Assembly (NCBI RefSeq): GCF_002850745.1
Contig: NZ_KZ559467.1
Span: 124,001-188,000 of the forward strand
DNA length: 64,000 nucleotides
Direction of reading: 5' to 3'
Source of the DNA: Nonomuraea indica
Lineage (GTDB): Bacteria; Actinomycetota; Actinomycetes; Streptosporangiales; Streptosporangiaceae
Shown here piece by piece: positions 14,593 to 22,666 of this stretch. Positions within the stretch are counted from its first letter, which is position 1; each line of letters opens with the position of its first letter. Below the pieces are notes generated by a model. That model was not told the origin of the DNA. It was given only the letters and a program-made list of their open reading frames with translations, and did not search any database. The position numbers and the translations under genes were made by a program.

Positions 14593-16273
14593 GCCGCACC
14601 TCCACGTCGCCCATGCCGCCGCGCAACTGCAGCTCGATCGTCGGCGGCTCGCCCTGCGGCCGGACCTCCGGCTCCAGCACCTTGTCCCACGTCACGTCCA
14701 CGCCGCCGCGCAGCGACTGGTCGAGCTTGATGTCGCCGACCCGGTTCTCGGCGTGCACCTCCACCCTGGCCTCGGGCGGCACGATCACCAGCAGCTCGCC
14801 GACCCGCACCGAGGCCCGCACCGTGAGCTCGGCTCCCGGCGCCAGCTCGATCTGCGACAGGTCCAGCCGCCCGCTGCCCAGCCCGATGTCGTACGACCGG
14901 CTCGCGGCGGCGTTCGCGGTGAGGGGGACCCAGACGGTGTTGCCGACCTCGCGGGGCCTGCCTCCGAAGGTCATCACCGCCGCGATCAGCAACGCCACGG
15001 CGGTGCCCGCCGCCACCAGCCCCGCCCCGCGCCCCCACCAGGCGGCGACCAGCAGGCCCGCCCCTATGGTGACCAGCACGGCGCCGCCCACGATGGTGGG
15101 ATTCGCTCCCGTGCCCGATCCGGCTTGGACCGCCACGACGATGCCTCCAATGACGATGGCCAGCAACACGGTGATGAGGCCGATGAACGATCTGGGCCGC
15201 CGGCGGCGCGGCGCCGGCCGGCCGTACAGGGCGGGGTCGTAGGGGGAGGAGTGCCCGGCCCGCCTGCGCGGGTCCAGCGGCTGGTAGCCGTCCGCCCGGG
15301 GGAGCCCGCCCTCCTCGGTGACACCGGCCGCCTGGAAGGCGTCTCGTCGCCGGTGCGGGCCACTCGGCTGGAACGGGCCGCGCGGGGCGAACGGCCGGCC
15401 GTACACGGCGTTCTCCTGCGAGTTGCCGGACCCGCCCCGACGGCGCTCCGTCCCGCCCGCCTCGCCGTAGGGAGGCGGCTGCTCGTCCGCCTCGCCGTAG
15501 GGGAGCGGCTGCTCGCGCGTCCCGCCGTACGGGAGCGGCTGATCGTCCGCCGCCTCGACGGGGACGGGCGCGGGCCGGTCGCGCTCGGGCTCTGGCACGC
15601 CCGCCGGGGACCCGTCCGCCGCCGGCGAGGGGCGCGCCTCCTCGGCGGGACGCGGAGCCGGCCCCTGCGCCGGGCCCCGGAGCTCGCCGGGCACGGGGGC
15701 CGGCGGCCGGTCCGCGTCGGGCGCGGGCGTGCCGACCCCGGCGGGCGCCCGCTCGGACGGCGTGGAGACCGGAGGGTAGGCCGACGGGTAGGCCGACGGG
15801 TAGGCCGACGGCGGGGCCGCCCGGCGGTTGAGCCGCTCGGGCATCGATCGGACCAGGGCCACCAGGTCCACGCCGCTGGAGTGGGCGGCGAGCAGCGAGA
15901 CGGCGAGCAGCAGCCCCACCACCAGCGTCCCCGTGTCGAGCCACACCGTCGTGAGGTTGATCGCCAGCCCGAACCCCAGCACCGCCGTGAGCAGCGCCAG
16001 CACCGTCTCGGCGTCGAAGTCGCGCTGGGTCCAGGTCTCGATGTACCCGGGCCGGCCGCTCGGCTCCTTCATCAGCAGGAACGCCGCGATGTACAGGAAC
16101 AGGCCGATGCCCGAGCCGAACAGCAGCACCGCGAAGGCGACCCGGAACACCACCGGGTCGATGCCCGTGTGCCGTCCCAGCCCGGCGCAGATGCCCAGGA
16201 GGAGACGTCCCTCGCTGCTGCGCCGCAGCGCGCGGGGAGGCGCGCCGGCTTCCTTGGGCGGTGCTTGCGTCAT
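14582..16273 (-). CDS. PspC-domain membrane protein with proline-rich linker and LiaF-like C-terminus
   Basis: A 563-residue protein. The N-terminal PspC domain has RSSEGRLLLGICAGLGRHTG (about 16-35) followed by hydrophobic helices up to residue 145. Residues about 160-360 are a long Pro/Ala/Glu-rich linker with repeats PSAY and EQPLPYG/EQPPPYG. Four further membrane helices lie near 370-450. The final 110 residues form a beta-rich domain (ASRSYDIGLGSGRLDLSQIEL, ending GMGDVEVRRA) like the LiaF/DUF2154 or adhesin fold. LiaF-type proteins hold a LiaS-like kinase inactive. The adjacent divergent gene encodes such a kinase, so this is probably its membrane-stress partner. The ATG at 16273 directly precedes the PspC motif. 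Confidence 0.75.
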   Translation of the reverse strand: MTQAPPKEAGAPPRALRRSSEGRLLLGICAGLGRHTGIDPVVFRVAFAVLLFGSGIGLFLYIAAFLLMKEPSGRPGYIETWTQRDFDAETVLALLTAVLGFGLAINLTTVWLDTGTLVVGLLLAVSLLAAHSSGVDLVALVRSMPERLNRRAAPPSAYPSAYPSAYPPVSTPSERAPAGVGTPAPDADRPPAPVPGELRGPAQGPAPRPAEEARPSPAADGSPAGVPEPERDRPAPVPVEAADDQPLPYGGTREQPLPYGEADEQPPPYGEAGGTERRRGGSGNSQENAVYGRPFAPRGPFQPSGPHRRRDAFQAAGVTEEGGLPRADGYQPLDPRRRAGHSSPYDPALYGRPAPRRRRPRSFIGLITVLLAIVIGGIVVAVQAGSGTGANPTIVGGAVLVTIGAGLLVAAWWGRGAGLVAAGTAVALLIAAVMTFGGRPREVGNTVWVPLTANAAASRSYDIGLGSGRLDLSQIELAPGAELTVRASVRVGELLVIVPPEARVEVHAENRVGDIKLDQSLRGGVDVTWDKVLEPEVRPQGEPPTIELQLRGGMGDVEVRRAA

Positions 16274-16384
16274 GGCACCATCGTGGCCCCTGCCGGCCGT
16301 CCCTGCATCCGGGGAACCCCTGACCCGACCCGGGGGTTGTTCCGGATGCCGTTTTCGTCCCGCGCGTGTGACGATGGCGATGTT
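16274..16384. promoter_or_regulatory. Divergent promoter region between the PspC gene and the PspC kinase, with inverted repeat
   Basis: These 111 bp separate the two starts. An inverted repeat, AACCCC (16315-16320) and GGGGTT (16333-16338), lies centrally and could be a regulator site for both promoters, for instance for the neighbouring LuxR-type regulator. No convincing -35/-10 pair could be fixed by eye. Confidence 0.35.
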
Positions 16385-17593
16385 ATGGCTGACCAGAAGA
16401 CTCTTGCCGAACCCGGTGGCGACGCCCCCTACCGCCGGTTGATGCGGCCCATGGAGGGCCGCCTCCTCGGCGGCGTGGCGCAGGGGCTGGCCGCACAGCT
16501 CAAGCTCGATCCCGTGGTGATCAGGCTGATGTTCGTGCTGCTGAGCGTGGTCGAGGGAGTCGGGGTGGTCGCCTACGCGGTGCTGTGGATGATCTCGCCC
16601 CGCGAGCCGTACGAGGGCCGGCCGCCCGCCCGCGACTGGAGCCAGCTCGCGGCGTTCAGCGCCATCGGCGTGGCGCTGCTCGCGTTCGGCTGGCTGACCG
16701 GCGCGTCCAAGGGCGGCATCGGCGTGCTCCCGTTCGCGGTCGGCGGCATCGGCGCGCTCATCCTGTGGCAGCAGGCCGATCCGGAGCGGCGCAAGGGCTG
16801 GGTGAGCGGCGCCACCACGAGCATCAGGAAGAACCGGGCGCGCACCCTGCTCGGTGTGGCGCTCGTCGTCGGCGGGGCCGCGGGCTTCCTGGTCATCGAG
16901 GGGCGGCTCGCCGAGGCCGGCCAGGGGCTGCTGTTCACCGCGGTCGTGGTCGGCGGGCTCGCCGTCATCGCCGCCCCCTGGCTCGCGGGCCTGTGGAAGG
17001 AGCTCCAGCTCGAACGGCGTGAGCGCATCCGGCAGGAGGAGCGCGCCGAGGTCGCCGCGATGATCCACGACTCGGTGCTCCACACGCTCACCATCATCCA
17101 GCGCGTCGCGCACGACCCCCGCGAGGTCAGCCGCCTCGCCCGCGCGCAGGAGCGTGACCTGCGCAACTGGCTCTACCAGCCCGCCCAGGACGCCGACGCC
17201 ACGCTCGCCGCCGCCGTGCGCCGGATCGCCGCCGAGGAGGAGGACGCCCACGGCGTGGCCATCGAGGTGGTGTGCGTGGGCGACGTCGAGCTCGACGCGG
17301 AGGGCAGGCTCGCCGCCATGCTGAAGGCCTCCCGACAGGCCATGGTCAACGCGGCGAAGTACTCCGGGAGCCCCTCCATCTCCGTGTACGCCGAAGTCGA
17401 AGGTGAAGAGGCCACGATTTTCGTGAAGGATCGGGGCAAAGGGTTCGACCTCGACGCGGTGCCGGCCGACAGGATGGGGATCAGGGAGTCCATCGTCGGC
17501 CGGATGGAACGCCACGGCGGCACGGCCAGGGTGCGCACCGAGCCGGGCGAGGGCACGGAAGTGATGCTGACCATGAAGGTGGCGAAAGAGTGA
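16385..17593 (+). CDS. PspC-domain sensor histidine kinase
   Basis: A 402-residue kinase. Residues about 17-75 are a PspC domain (MEGRLLGGVAQGLAAQLKLD plus a membrane helix), and more helices follow to about residue 205. The dimerisation helix has MIHDSVLHTL with H228 as the probable phospho-accepting histidine. The ATPase domain shows the N-box QAMVNAAKYS, the G1 box DRGKGFD and a GIRESIVGRMERHGG lid. This is a HisKA_3/LiaS-NarX type kinase with the sensor built into a PspC membrane domain, which suggests detection of envelope stress. The ATG at 16385 is preferred over an upstream extension reading through the promoter. The stop overlaps the regulator start by 4 bp. Confidence 0.85.
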   Translation: MADQKTLAEPGGDAPYRRLMRPMEGRLLGGVAQGLAAQLKLDPVVIRLMFVLLSVVEGVGVVAYAVLWMISPREPYEGRPPARDWSQLAAFSAIGVALLAFGWLTGASKGGIGVLPFAVGGIGALILWQQADPERRKGWVSGATTSIRKNRARTLLGVALVVGGAAGFLVIEGRLAEAGQGLLFTAVVVGGLAVIAAPWLAGLWKELQLERRERIRQEERAEVAAMIHDSVLHTLTIIQRVAHDPREVSRLARAQERDLRNWLYQPAQDADATLAAAVRRIAAEEEDAHGVAIEVVCVGDVELDAEGRLAAMLKASRQAMVNAAKYSGSPSISVYAEVEGEEATIFVKDRGKGFDLDAVPADRMGIRESIVGRMERHGGTARVRTEPGEGTEVMLTMKVAKE

Positions 17594-18228
17594 ACGTGAT
17601 CCGGGTGCTGATCGTGGACGATCACCGGTTGTTCCGGTCGGGTGTGCGGGCGGAGCTGGGCGACTCGATCCAGGTCGTCGGCGAGGCCGAGGACGTGGAG
17701 ACCGCCGTGCGCGCGATCTCCGAGCTTCAGCCCGACGTGGTGCTGCTCGACGTGCACATGCCCGGCGGCGGCGGCCAGGAGGTGCTGCGCCGGGTCCTCG
17801 GCTCCGGCTCGCAGGTGCGCTTCCTCGCCCTGTCGGTCTCGGACGCCGCCGAGGACGTGATCGGCGTCATCCGGGGCGGCGCCCGCGGCTACGTGACCAA
17901 GAACATCAGCGGCAGGGAGCTGACCGACGCGATCCGCCGGGTGGCCGAGGGCGACGCGGTGTTCTCGCCGCGGCTGGCGGGATTCGTGCTGGACGCGTTC
18001 GCCTCGTCGGAGGCGCCCTCGATCGACCCTGAGCTCGACTCGCTGACGCAGCGTGAGCGGGAGGTGCTGCGGCTGATCGCGCGCGGTTACGCGTACAAGG
18101 AGATCGCCAAGGAGCTGTTCATCTCGGTCAAGACGGTGGAGACGCACGTGTCGTCGGTGCTGCGCAAGCTTCAGCTCTCCAACCGGCACGAGCTCTCCCG
18201 CTGGGCCACCGCCCGCCGGCTCGTCTGA
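17590..18228 (+). CDS. NarL/LuxR-family response regulator
   Basis: A 212-residue regulator coupled to the PspC kinase by a GTGA overlap. The receiver domain (1-120) has D10-D11, the phosphorylation site D54 in LLDVHMPGG and YVTKN near 100-105. The C-terminal HTH (about 150-212) reads LTQREREVLRLIARGYAYKE and then SVKTVETHVSSVLRKLQ, a complete LuxR-type motif. It should be phosphorylated by the upstream kinase and probably acts on the divergent PspC gene and on its own operon. It resembles LiaR/DesR-group regulators; target genes are not deducible. Confidence 0.9.
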   Translation: MNVIRVLIVDDHRLFRSGVRAELGDSIQVVGEAEDVETAVRAISELQPDVVLLDVHMPGGGGQEVLRRVLGSGSQVRFLALSVSDAAEDVIGVIRGGARGYVTKNISGRELTDAIRRVAEGDAVFSPRLAGFVLDAFASSEAPSIDPELDSLTQREREVLRLIARGYAYKEIAKELFISVKTVETHVSSVLRKLQLSNRHELSRWATARRLV

Positions 18229-18240
18229 CGGCCCCGGCCC

Positions 18241-18310
18241 CGCGCCCCCGCTCTCCAGGCCGCGCCCTCGCTCTCCCGGCCGTGCCCCTGTTCTCCCGGC
18301 CGCGGCCCGC
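18241..18310. repeat. 20-bp tandem array after the response regulator
   Basis: Three consecutive 20-bp units of consensus CGCGCCCYCGCTCTCCMGGC occupy 18241-18300, and a partial fourth begins at 18301. The array starts 12 bp after the regulator stop. It is C-rich on the plus strand with no coding sense visible. Confidence 0.75.
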
Positions 18311-18473
18311 GATCACGGTCCCGCCTCCGGTCCCGTGCCCGGCTCGCCGGGGCCGTTCCGGGGCCGGGACGTGCGGTCGTTCGCGGGGACGAAGGAGGTC
18401 GACAGGGGAAAGGTGAGCGGGCCGTTGCCGGAGCGGGCTGGTACAACGGCTGGTGACGTGCGACATTTCCGAT

Positions 18474-19937
18474 ATGGGCAAAGATGTGCCGGTCGTTGTC
18501 TTCAGCCGGGACGACCGCCGGAAATACCGGGAAAAGGTGCGTCGATGTCTCGACGTCTTCGCCCAGATGCTCGCCGCGTCCCGCTTCGCCGACGAACGCC
18601 CCCTGGCCGGCCTGGAGATCGAGCTCAACCTCGTGGACGCGGGCGGCGAACCCGCCATGTGCAACGCGGCCGTCCTCGACGCCATCCAGCGGCCCGACTG
18701 GGCGACCGAACTCGGCCAGTTCAACATCGAGATCAACATCGAGCCGCAGGACCTGGCCGGCGACGGCGCGCTCCGGCTGGAGAACGACGTGCGGGCCCGG
18801 CTCGACCACGCCGAGGAGCGCGCCCGCTCCCTCGGCGGACACCTGGCCCTGATCGGCATCCTTCCCACGCTGCGCGAACGGGACGTCGACGAGGGCACGC
18901 TGTCGGCCAACCCCCGCTACCGGCTGCTCAACGAGCAGATCTTCGCCGCCCGCGGCGAGGACCTCCACCTGTGCGTCGAGGGCGTCGAACGGCTCGACAC
19001 CCACGCCGCCAGCATCGCCCCCGAGGCGGCCTGCACCAGCGTCCAGCTCCACCTGCAGGTCAGCCCCGAGGCGTTCGCCGCCCACTGGAACGCCGCCCAG
19101 GCGGTCGCCGGGGCCCAGGTGGCGGTCGCCGCCAACTCGCCGTACCTGTTCGGCAAGGAATTGCACCGCGAGACCAGGATCACGCTGTTCGAACAGGCCA
19201 CGGACACCCGTCCGGCCGAGCTGAAGGCGCAGGGCGTGCGCCCGCGCGTCTGGTTCGGCGAACGGTGGATCACCAGCGTCTTCGACCTGTTCGAGGAGAA
19301 CGTCCGCTACTTCCCGGCCCTGCTGCCCATCTGCGCCGAATCCGACCCGGCGGCCGAGCTGGCGGCGGGCCGGACCCCCGAGCTGGACGAGCTCACCCTG
19401 CACAACGGCACGATCTACCGCTGGAACCGGCCGGTCTACGCGGTGGTCGGCGGCGTCCCGCACCTGCGCGTGGAGAACCGGGTGCTGCCCGCCGGCCCGA
19501 CCGTGCTGGACATCGCGGCCAACGCCGCCTTCTACTACGGGCTGATGCGCGTCCTGCCGTTCGGCGAGCGGCCCATCTGGAGCCAGATGTCGTTCGCGGC
19601 GGCGGAGGACAACCTCACCACCGCCGCCCGGCACGGCCTGGACGCGCGGCTGTACTGGCCGGGGATCGGCGAGGTGCCCGCCGCCGAGCTGATCCTGCGC
19701 CGCCTGCTCCCCATGGCGTACGAGGGGCTCGCCGTGCGCGGCGTGGACACCGCCGTCGCCGACCGGCTGCTCAGGGTCATCGAGGGCCGCTGCCTGACCG
19801 GCCGCACGGGCGCGACCTGGCAGGTGGAGAAGGTACGCGCCCTCGGCGGCGACAGGCACGAGGCGCTGCGCCTGATGACGCTGGAGTACATCGAGCGCAT
19901 GCACACGAATGAACCCGTGCACACCTGGGAAGTCTGA
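18474..19937 (+). CDS. Glutamate-cysteine ligase family (GCS2) protein
   Basis: A 487-residue carboxylate-amine ligase. It carries GLEIELNLVD (about 44-53), the active-site strand FNIEINIEP (about 83-91) and an LHLQVSPEAF segment with NSPYLFG further on, the pattern of the GCS2 superfamily. Members join glutamate to an amine with ATP. In an actinomycete that should use mycothiol, a true glutathione role is not expected, so the substrate may differ. The ATG at 18474 (MGKDVPVVVFSR) fits the usual start of actinobacterial members better than the GTG at 18453. The next gene starts 4 bp after the stop, indicating an operon with the zinc lipoprotein. Confidence 0.75.
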   Translation: MGKDVPVVVFSRDDRRKYREKVRRCLDVFAQMLAASRFADERPLAGLEIELNLVDAGGEPAMCNAAVLDAIQRPDWATELGQFNIEINIEPQDLAGDGALRLENDVRARLDHAEERARSLGGHLALIGILPTLRERDVDEGTLSANPRYRLLNEQIFAARGEDLHLCVEGVERLDTHAASIAPEAACTSVQLHLQVSPEAFAAHWNAAQAVAGAQVAVAANSPYLFGKELHRETRITLFEQATDTRPAELKAQGVRPRVWFGERWITSVFDLFEENVRYFPALLPICAESDPAAELAAGRTPELDELTLHNGTIYRWNRPVYAVVGGVPHLRVENRVLPAGPTVLDIAANAAFYYGLMRVLPFGERPIWSQMSFAAAEDNLTTAARHGLDARLYWPGIGEVPAAELILRRLLPMAYEGLAVRGVDTAVADRLLRVIEGRCLTGRTGATWQVEKVRALGGDRHEALRLMTLEYIERMHTNEPVHTWEV

Positions 19938-19941
19938 CCGC

Positions 19942-20577
19942 GTGACACGCGCCCTCGCCCTGGTCCTGGTGCTCCTGCTCGCCGGGTGCGGGCTCACGGG
20001 CGTGCCCTCCAGGGACGTCCGGGGCGCCGACACCTTCGCGGACGACGTCCAGGGGGCGCGGGAGCTGGGCGAGACGTTCTGGAAGCAGCAGTTCGGCGAG
20101 GCCGGCCGGACCTACCGGCCGATCAACGGCTTCGTGCCCTACTCGGGGCGGTCCGGCCCGCGCTGCGCCGGGGAGCGCTCCGTGCCCAACAACGCCTTCT
20201 ACTGCCCCGCCGGGCATTTCGTCGCCTTCGACCGCGACTGGATGGAACGGCTGTGGAGCGAGATGGGCGACGGATCGGTGTACCTGATCGTGCTGCACGA
20301 GCTCGGCCACGCCGTCCAGGCGCAGCTCGACTCCCGGTTCGAGCTGAACGTCCAGGCGGAGCTGCAGGCCGACTGCTACGCGGGCGGCACGCTGTCGGCC
20401 CTGGTCCAGGCGGGGTCGCTGCGCGCCGAACCGGGCGACGAGGAGGAGTTGCTGCTCAACCTCGAAGCCGCCGGCGACCCCACGGACGACTGGCTCAACC
20501 CGGCCGCCCACGGCACGGCCGAGCAGCGCCAGCAGGCGTTCGCCACCGGCTACAACCGTGGGGTGAGCGCCTGCTGA
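19942..20577 (+). CDS. Neutral zinc metallopeptidase lipoprotein (YpfJ family)
   Basis: A 211-residue secreted protein. The lipobox LLAGC gives C16 as the lipidated residue. The zinc site HELGH is at 119-123, and a downstream ELQADCYAGG motif supplies the third ligand, as in the putative neutral zinc metallopeptidase family PF04228. An earlier NNAFYCPAGHFVAFD stretch is also family-typical. The GTG at 19942 gives a normal signal peptide; an ATG at 19909 would overlap the upstream ligase gene and put 11 extra residues ahead of it. Natural substrates of this family are not known. Confidence 0.82.
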   Translation: MTRALALVLVLLLAGCGLTGVPSRDVRGADTFADDVQGARELGETFWKQQFGEAGRTYRPINGFVPYSGRSGPRCAGERSVPNNAFYCPAGHFVAFDRDWMERLWSEMGDGSVYLIVLHELGHAVQAQLDSRFELNVQAELQADCYAGGTLSALVQAGSLRAEPGDEEELLLNLEAAGDPTDDWLNPAAHGTAEQRQQAFATGYNRGVSAC

Positions 20578-20667
20578 TCGCGGGCCTCCGGGTCCGGCCC
20601 GAGATGTATCCGAGCGTCAACCCCCAGGATGATGCGAGCGATCATGAACACGGCATAGCGTGGCCTC

Positions 20668-20925
20668 ATGCCCTTGGAGGAGACCGGCTGGCTGCGCGGG
20701 GGCGCGTGCAGATCCAGCGACCCTGAGCTCTTCTTCCCCCTCGCCCCCTCACCGGCCCAGGAGGCGCGCGCCAAGGAGATCTGCGCCGGGTGCCGGGTGC
20801 TGCAGGAGTGCCGCTCCTACGCGCTGCGGGCGGGCGAGGCGGAGGGCATCTGGGGCGGCCTCACACCGCAGGAGCGCCGCCGCAGCCGCTTCCCGGCCGG
20901 CTGGCGCACCCCCGCAGCGTCCTGA
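20668..20925 (+). CDS. WhiB-family iron-sulfur transcription factor
   Basis: An 85-residue Wbl protein. The four cluster ligands are C14, C39, C42 and C48, in the C-Xn-C-X2-C-X5-C pattern. The G-I-W-G-G turn is at 60-64, followed by the basic DNA-binding tail TPQERRRSR. Wbl proteins bind a 4Fe-4S cluster and work with the principal sigma factor to control development, redox or drug response. The subclass is not obvious from length alone. The gene is monocistronic on the plus strand with a TAGCGT hexamer (20656-20661) close to the start, so a leaderless or short-leader transcript is possible. Confidence 0.9.
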   Translation: MPLEETGWLRGGACRSSDPELFFPLAPSPAQEARAKEICAGCRVLQECRSYALRAGEAEGIWGGLTPQERRRSRFPAGWRTPAAS

Positions 20926-21017
20926 CCCGGGCGTGCGCGGCACCGCGCGGGCGCTTCGGCGTGTCCGGAGTGACGTGTGGGCCCGCGGGCGCACACGGGG
21001 CGACATAGCCTGCAGGA

Positions 21018-21722
21018 GTGCTGCTTCCCTCGATCGCCGTGCTGGTCGCGGCCAACGTCCTCAACAACAAGGTCGCCCCCCGGCTCGGCCCGCTGACCTC
21101 GGCCGCCGCCACCGCCGCGCTGGTGGCGATGGCGCGCAGGTCGGGGGCGTCCTGGCGAGAGCTCGGGTTCGAGCAGCCCCGGCGCGGCGCCCTCGCCGGG
21201 GCGGCGCTGGCCACCGGGGTCGTCGCCGCCTACACGGCGGGCGTCGCGCTGCCGCGCACCCGGCCGCTCTTCCACGACGAGCGCGCGCTGTCCCTGTCAC
21301 GGGCGCGCGTGCTGGAGGAGGTTCTCGTACAGGTCCCGTTCGGCACGGTCCTGCTGGAGGAGGTGGGCTTCCGCGGCGCCCTGTACGGCGGGCTGCGCCG
21401 CACCCACGGCACGGCGACGGCGACGGCCGTGTCGTCGGCGCTCTTCGGGCTGTGGCACATCCTGCCGGCGATCGACATGGCCCGCGCCAACCCCGCCCTC
21501 GGCGCCCTCACGGCGGGCGAGTCGCCGGGCCGTCTCGACACGGCCCGGGTGGTCGCGGGCAGCGTGCTGTCCACCGGGGTGGCGGGGGTGCTCTTCTGCG
21601 AGCTGCGGCGCCGTGCCGGTCTGCTGGCCCCCTCGATGCTGCACCTGTCCACCAACTCCCTCGGCTACGTCTTCGCCCGCCTCGCGAGCAGGCGGGGCAC
21701 ACGGATTCCGCCCGAGGGGTAG
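21018..21722 (+). CDS. CPBP-family intramembrane metalloprotease
   Basis: A 234-residue membrane protein with about six helices. The CPBP signature motifs are LLEEVGFRGALYGG (about 112-125, containing the EEXXXR catalytic pair), SALFGLWHI (about 141-149, zinc histidine) and a late SMLHLSTNSLGY. Family members include CAAX prenyl protease-like and bacteriocin self-immunity proteins. The GTG start is 16 bp after a TAGCCT hexamer, suggesting a very short leader. It stands alone between whiB and the toxin-antitoxin pair. Its substrate is unknown. Confidence 0.82.
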   Translation: MLLPSIAVLVAANVLNNKVAPRLGPLTSAAATAALVAMARRSGASWRELGFEQPRRGALAGAALATGVVAAYTAGVALPRTRPLFHDERALSLSRARVLEEVLVQVPFGTVLLEEVGFRGALYGGLRRTHGTATATAVSSALFGLWHILPAIDMARANPALGALTAGESPGRLDTARVVAGSVLSTGVAGVLFCELRRRAGLLAPSMLHLSTNSLGYVFARLASRRGTRIPPEG

Positions 21723-21822
21723 AGATCCTCCACCGCCGTCCCGACGTGCACGCCGAGGGAGGGCTTCGGTGCAGTACGTTCTCCGCTGCGCACGTTCCGT
21801 TCCGGACGATGTGCGGAGCGTG

Positions 21823-21853
21823 CGTATATCAAGATCACTGTCTGTGATATACG
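21823..21853. promoter_or_regulatory. Palindromic operator upstream of vapBC
   Basis: A perfect 9-bp inverted repeat, CGTATATCA (21823-21831) and TGATATACG (21845-21853), lies 25 bp before the antitoxin start. A nested pair ATCAC/GTGAT (21834-21838 and 21844-21848) lies between the arms. The AT-rich sequence stands out against the GC-rich surroundings. Antitoxin-mediated autorepression through such palindromes is known for VapBC systems, and this site has the expected position. Confidence 0.65.
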
Positions 21854-21878
21854 GTGGAGGTAGCGGAGGTGATGCCCC

Positions 21879-22079
21879 TTGCGTACGGTCATCGACATCG
21901 ACAAGGAGCTCCTGGAGGTCGTCCAGGAGGAGCTTGGGACGAAGAACATGAAGGAGACGGTCCACGCCGCCCTGACGGAGGTCGCCGAAAGGGCAAAGCG
22001 TCGAGAAGCGTTCGAATACTGGACCTCACGGGACAATACCGATCTCTTGGATCCGGAGATCATGAAGCATCCGTGGTAG
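21879..22079 (+). CDS. vapB: VapB-type antitoxin
   Basis: A 66-residue protein starting at TTG behind a strong GGAGGTG ribosome site. The N-terminus RTVIDIDKELLEVVQEELG is a ribbon-helix-helix of the kind found in VapB antitoxins (DUF2191-like). The C-terminal half (EAFEYWTSRDNTDLLDPEIM) is the expected toxin-binding tail. It should neutralise the following PIN-domain toxin and repress the operon. Its stop overlaps the likely toxin start by 7 bp. The start choice rests on the ribosome site and the ribbon strand beginning at residue 2. Confidence 0.85.
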   Translation: MRTVIDIDKELLEVVQEELGTKNMKETVHAALTEVAERAKRREAFEYWTSRDNTDLLDPEIMKHPW

Positions 22080-22501
22080 CCACCGGCGTGGTCTACCTCA
22101 TCGACAAGAGCGCTCTGGCGCGCATGCCCAACCCGCTGGTCGGACGCGCCCTGAAACCGCTCATGCTCGACAAGATGTTGGCGATCTGCACGGTCACGCA
22201 GCTCGAAGTGCTCTTCAGCGCCCGAGACCCCGCGGGGTACGAACTTGACGCACAGCATCTGCGCGACGACTTCCGGTGCTTGGAGCTCAATGCCGACGTG
22301 CAGGCACGAGCCCTCGACGTGCAGGGCTTACTCGCCCGTAAGTCGCAGCACCGGGGCGTCGGGCCGAACGACCTGCTGATCGCGGCCTGTGCCGAGGTGC
22401 ACGGGGCGACGGTCCTGCACTACGACCGCGACTACGACGTCATCTCCGAGGTCACCGGGCAGCCCTCTCTGTGGGTGGTGCCGCCGGGCTCCGTGTCGTG
22501 A
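22073..22501 (+). CDS. vapC: VapC-type PIN-domain toxin ribonuclease
   Basis: A 142-residue PIN-domain protein. The acidic metal site is visible as D11 (YLIDKSALAR), the glutamate in TQLEVLFS, the aspartate in PNDLLIAACA and an aspartate in HYDRDYDVIS. VapC toxins cut RNA, often tRNA or rRNA, when VapB is degraded. The GTG at 22073 overlaps the antitoxin gene; GTG 22088 (VYLIDKSAL) is an alternative start that would remove five residues. A terminator hairpin follows within 10 bp. The module is compact and complete and probably active; the RNA target is not predictable. Confidence 0.85.
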   Translation: MVATGVVYLIDKSALARMPNPLVGRALKPLMLDKMLAICTVTQLEVLFSARDPAGYELDAQHLRDDFRCLELNADVQARALDVQGLLARKSQHRGVGPNDLLIAACAEVHGATVLHYDRDYDVISEVTGQPSLWVVPPGSVS

Positions 22502-22509
22502 TCCGCCCT

Positions 22510-22535
22510 CGGCCTCCGTCCGCGCACGGAGGCCG
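22510..22535. terminator. Terminator hairpin after vapC
   Basis: A perfect 10-bp stem, CGGCCTCCGT (22510-22519) with ACGGAGGCCG (22526-22535), and a 6-nt loop begin 8 bp after the vapC stop. The position fits the end of the vapBC transcript. Confidence 0.7.
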
Positions 22536-22597
22536 CGTCCGTGGCGGATGGTCTGCCGCACCGGCGCAGGTGAGTGCCGGTGGGCGGGGGCAGTGGG

Positions 22598-22666
22598 GTG
22601 GGGCCGGTGGTGCAAAGGCCGTGGGGCCGGTGGTGCAAAGGCCGTGGGGCCGGTGGTCAGGCCGTG
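22598..22666. repeat. 23-bp tandem array between vapC and the PIG-L gene
   Basis: Copies of GTGGGGCCGGTGGTGCAAAGG plus CC begin at 22598 and 22621. A third, partial copy begins at 22644 and runs into the stop codon of the PIG-L gene at 22657. The degenerate third copy suggests that the unit arose from the 3' end of that gene. Confidence 0.7.
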
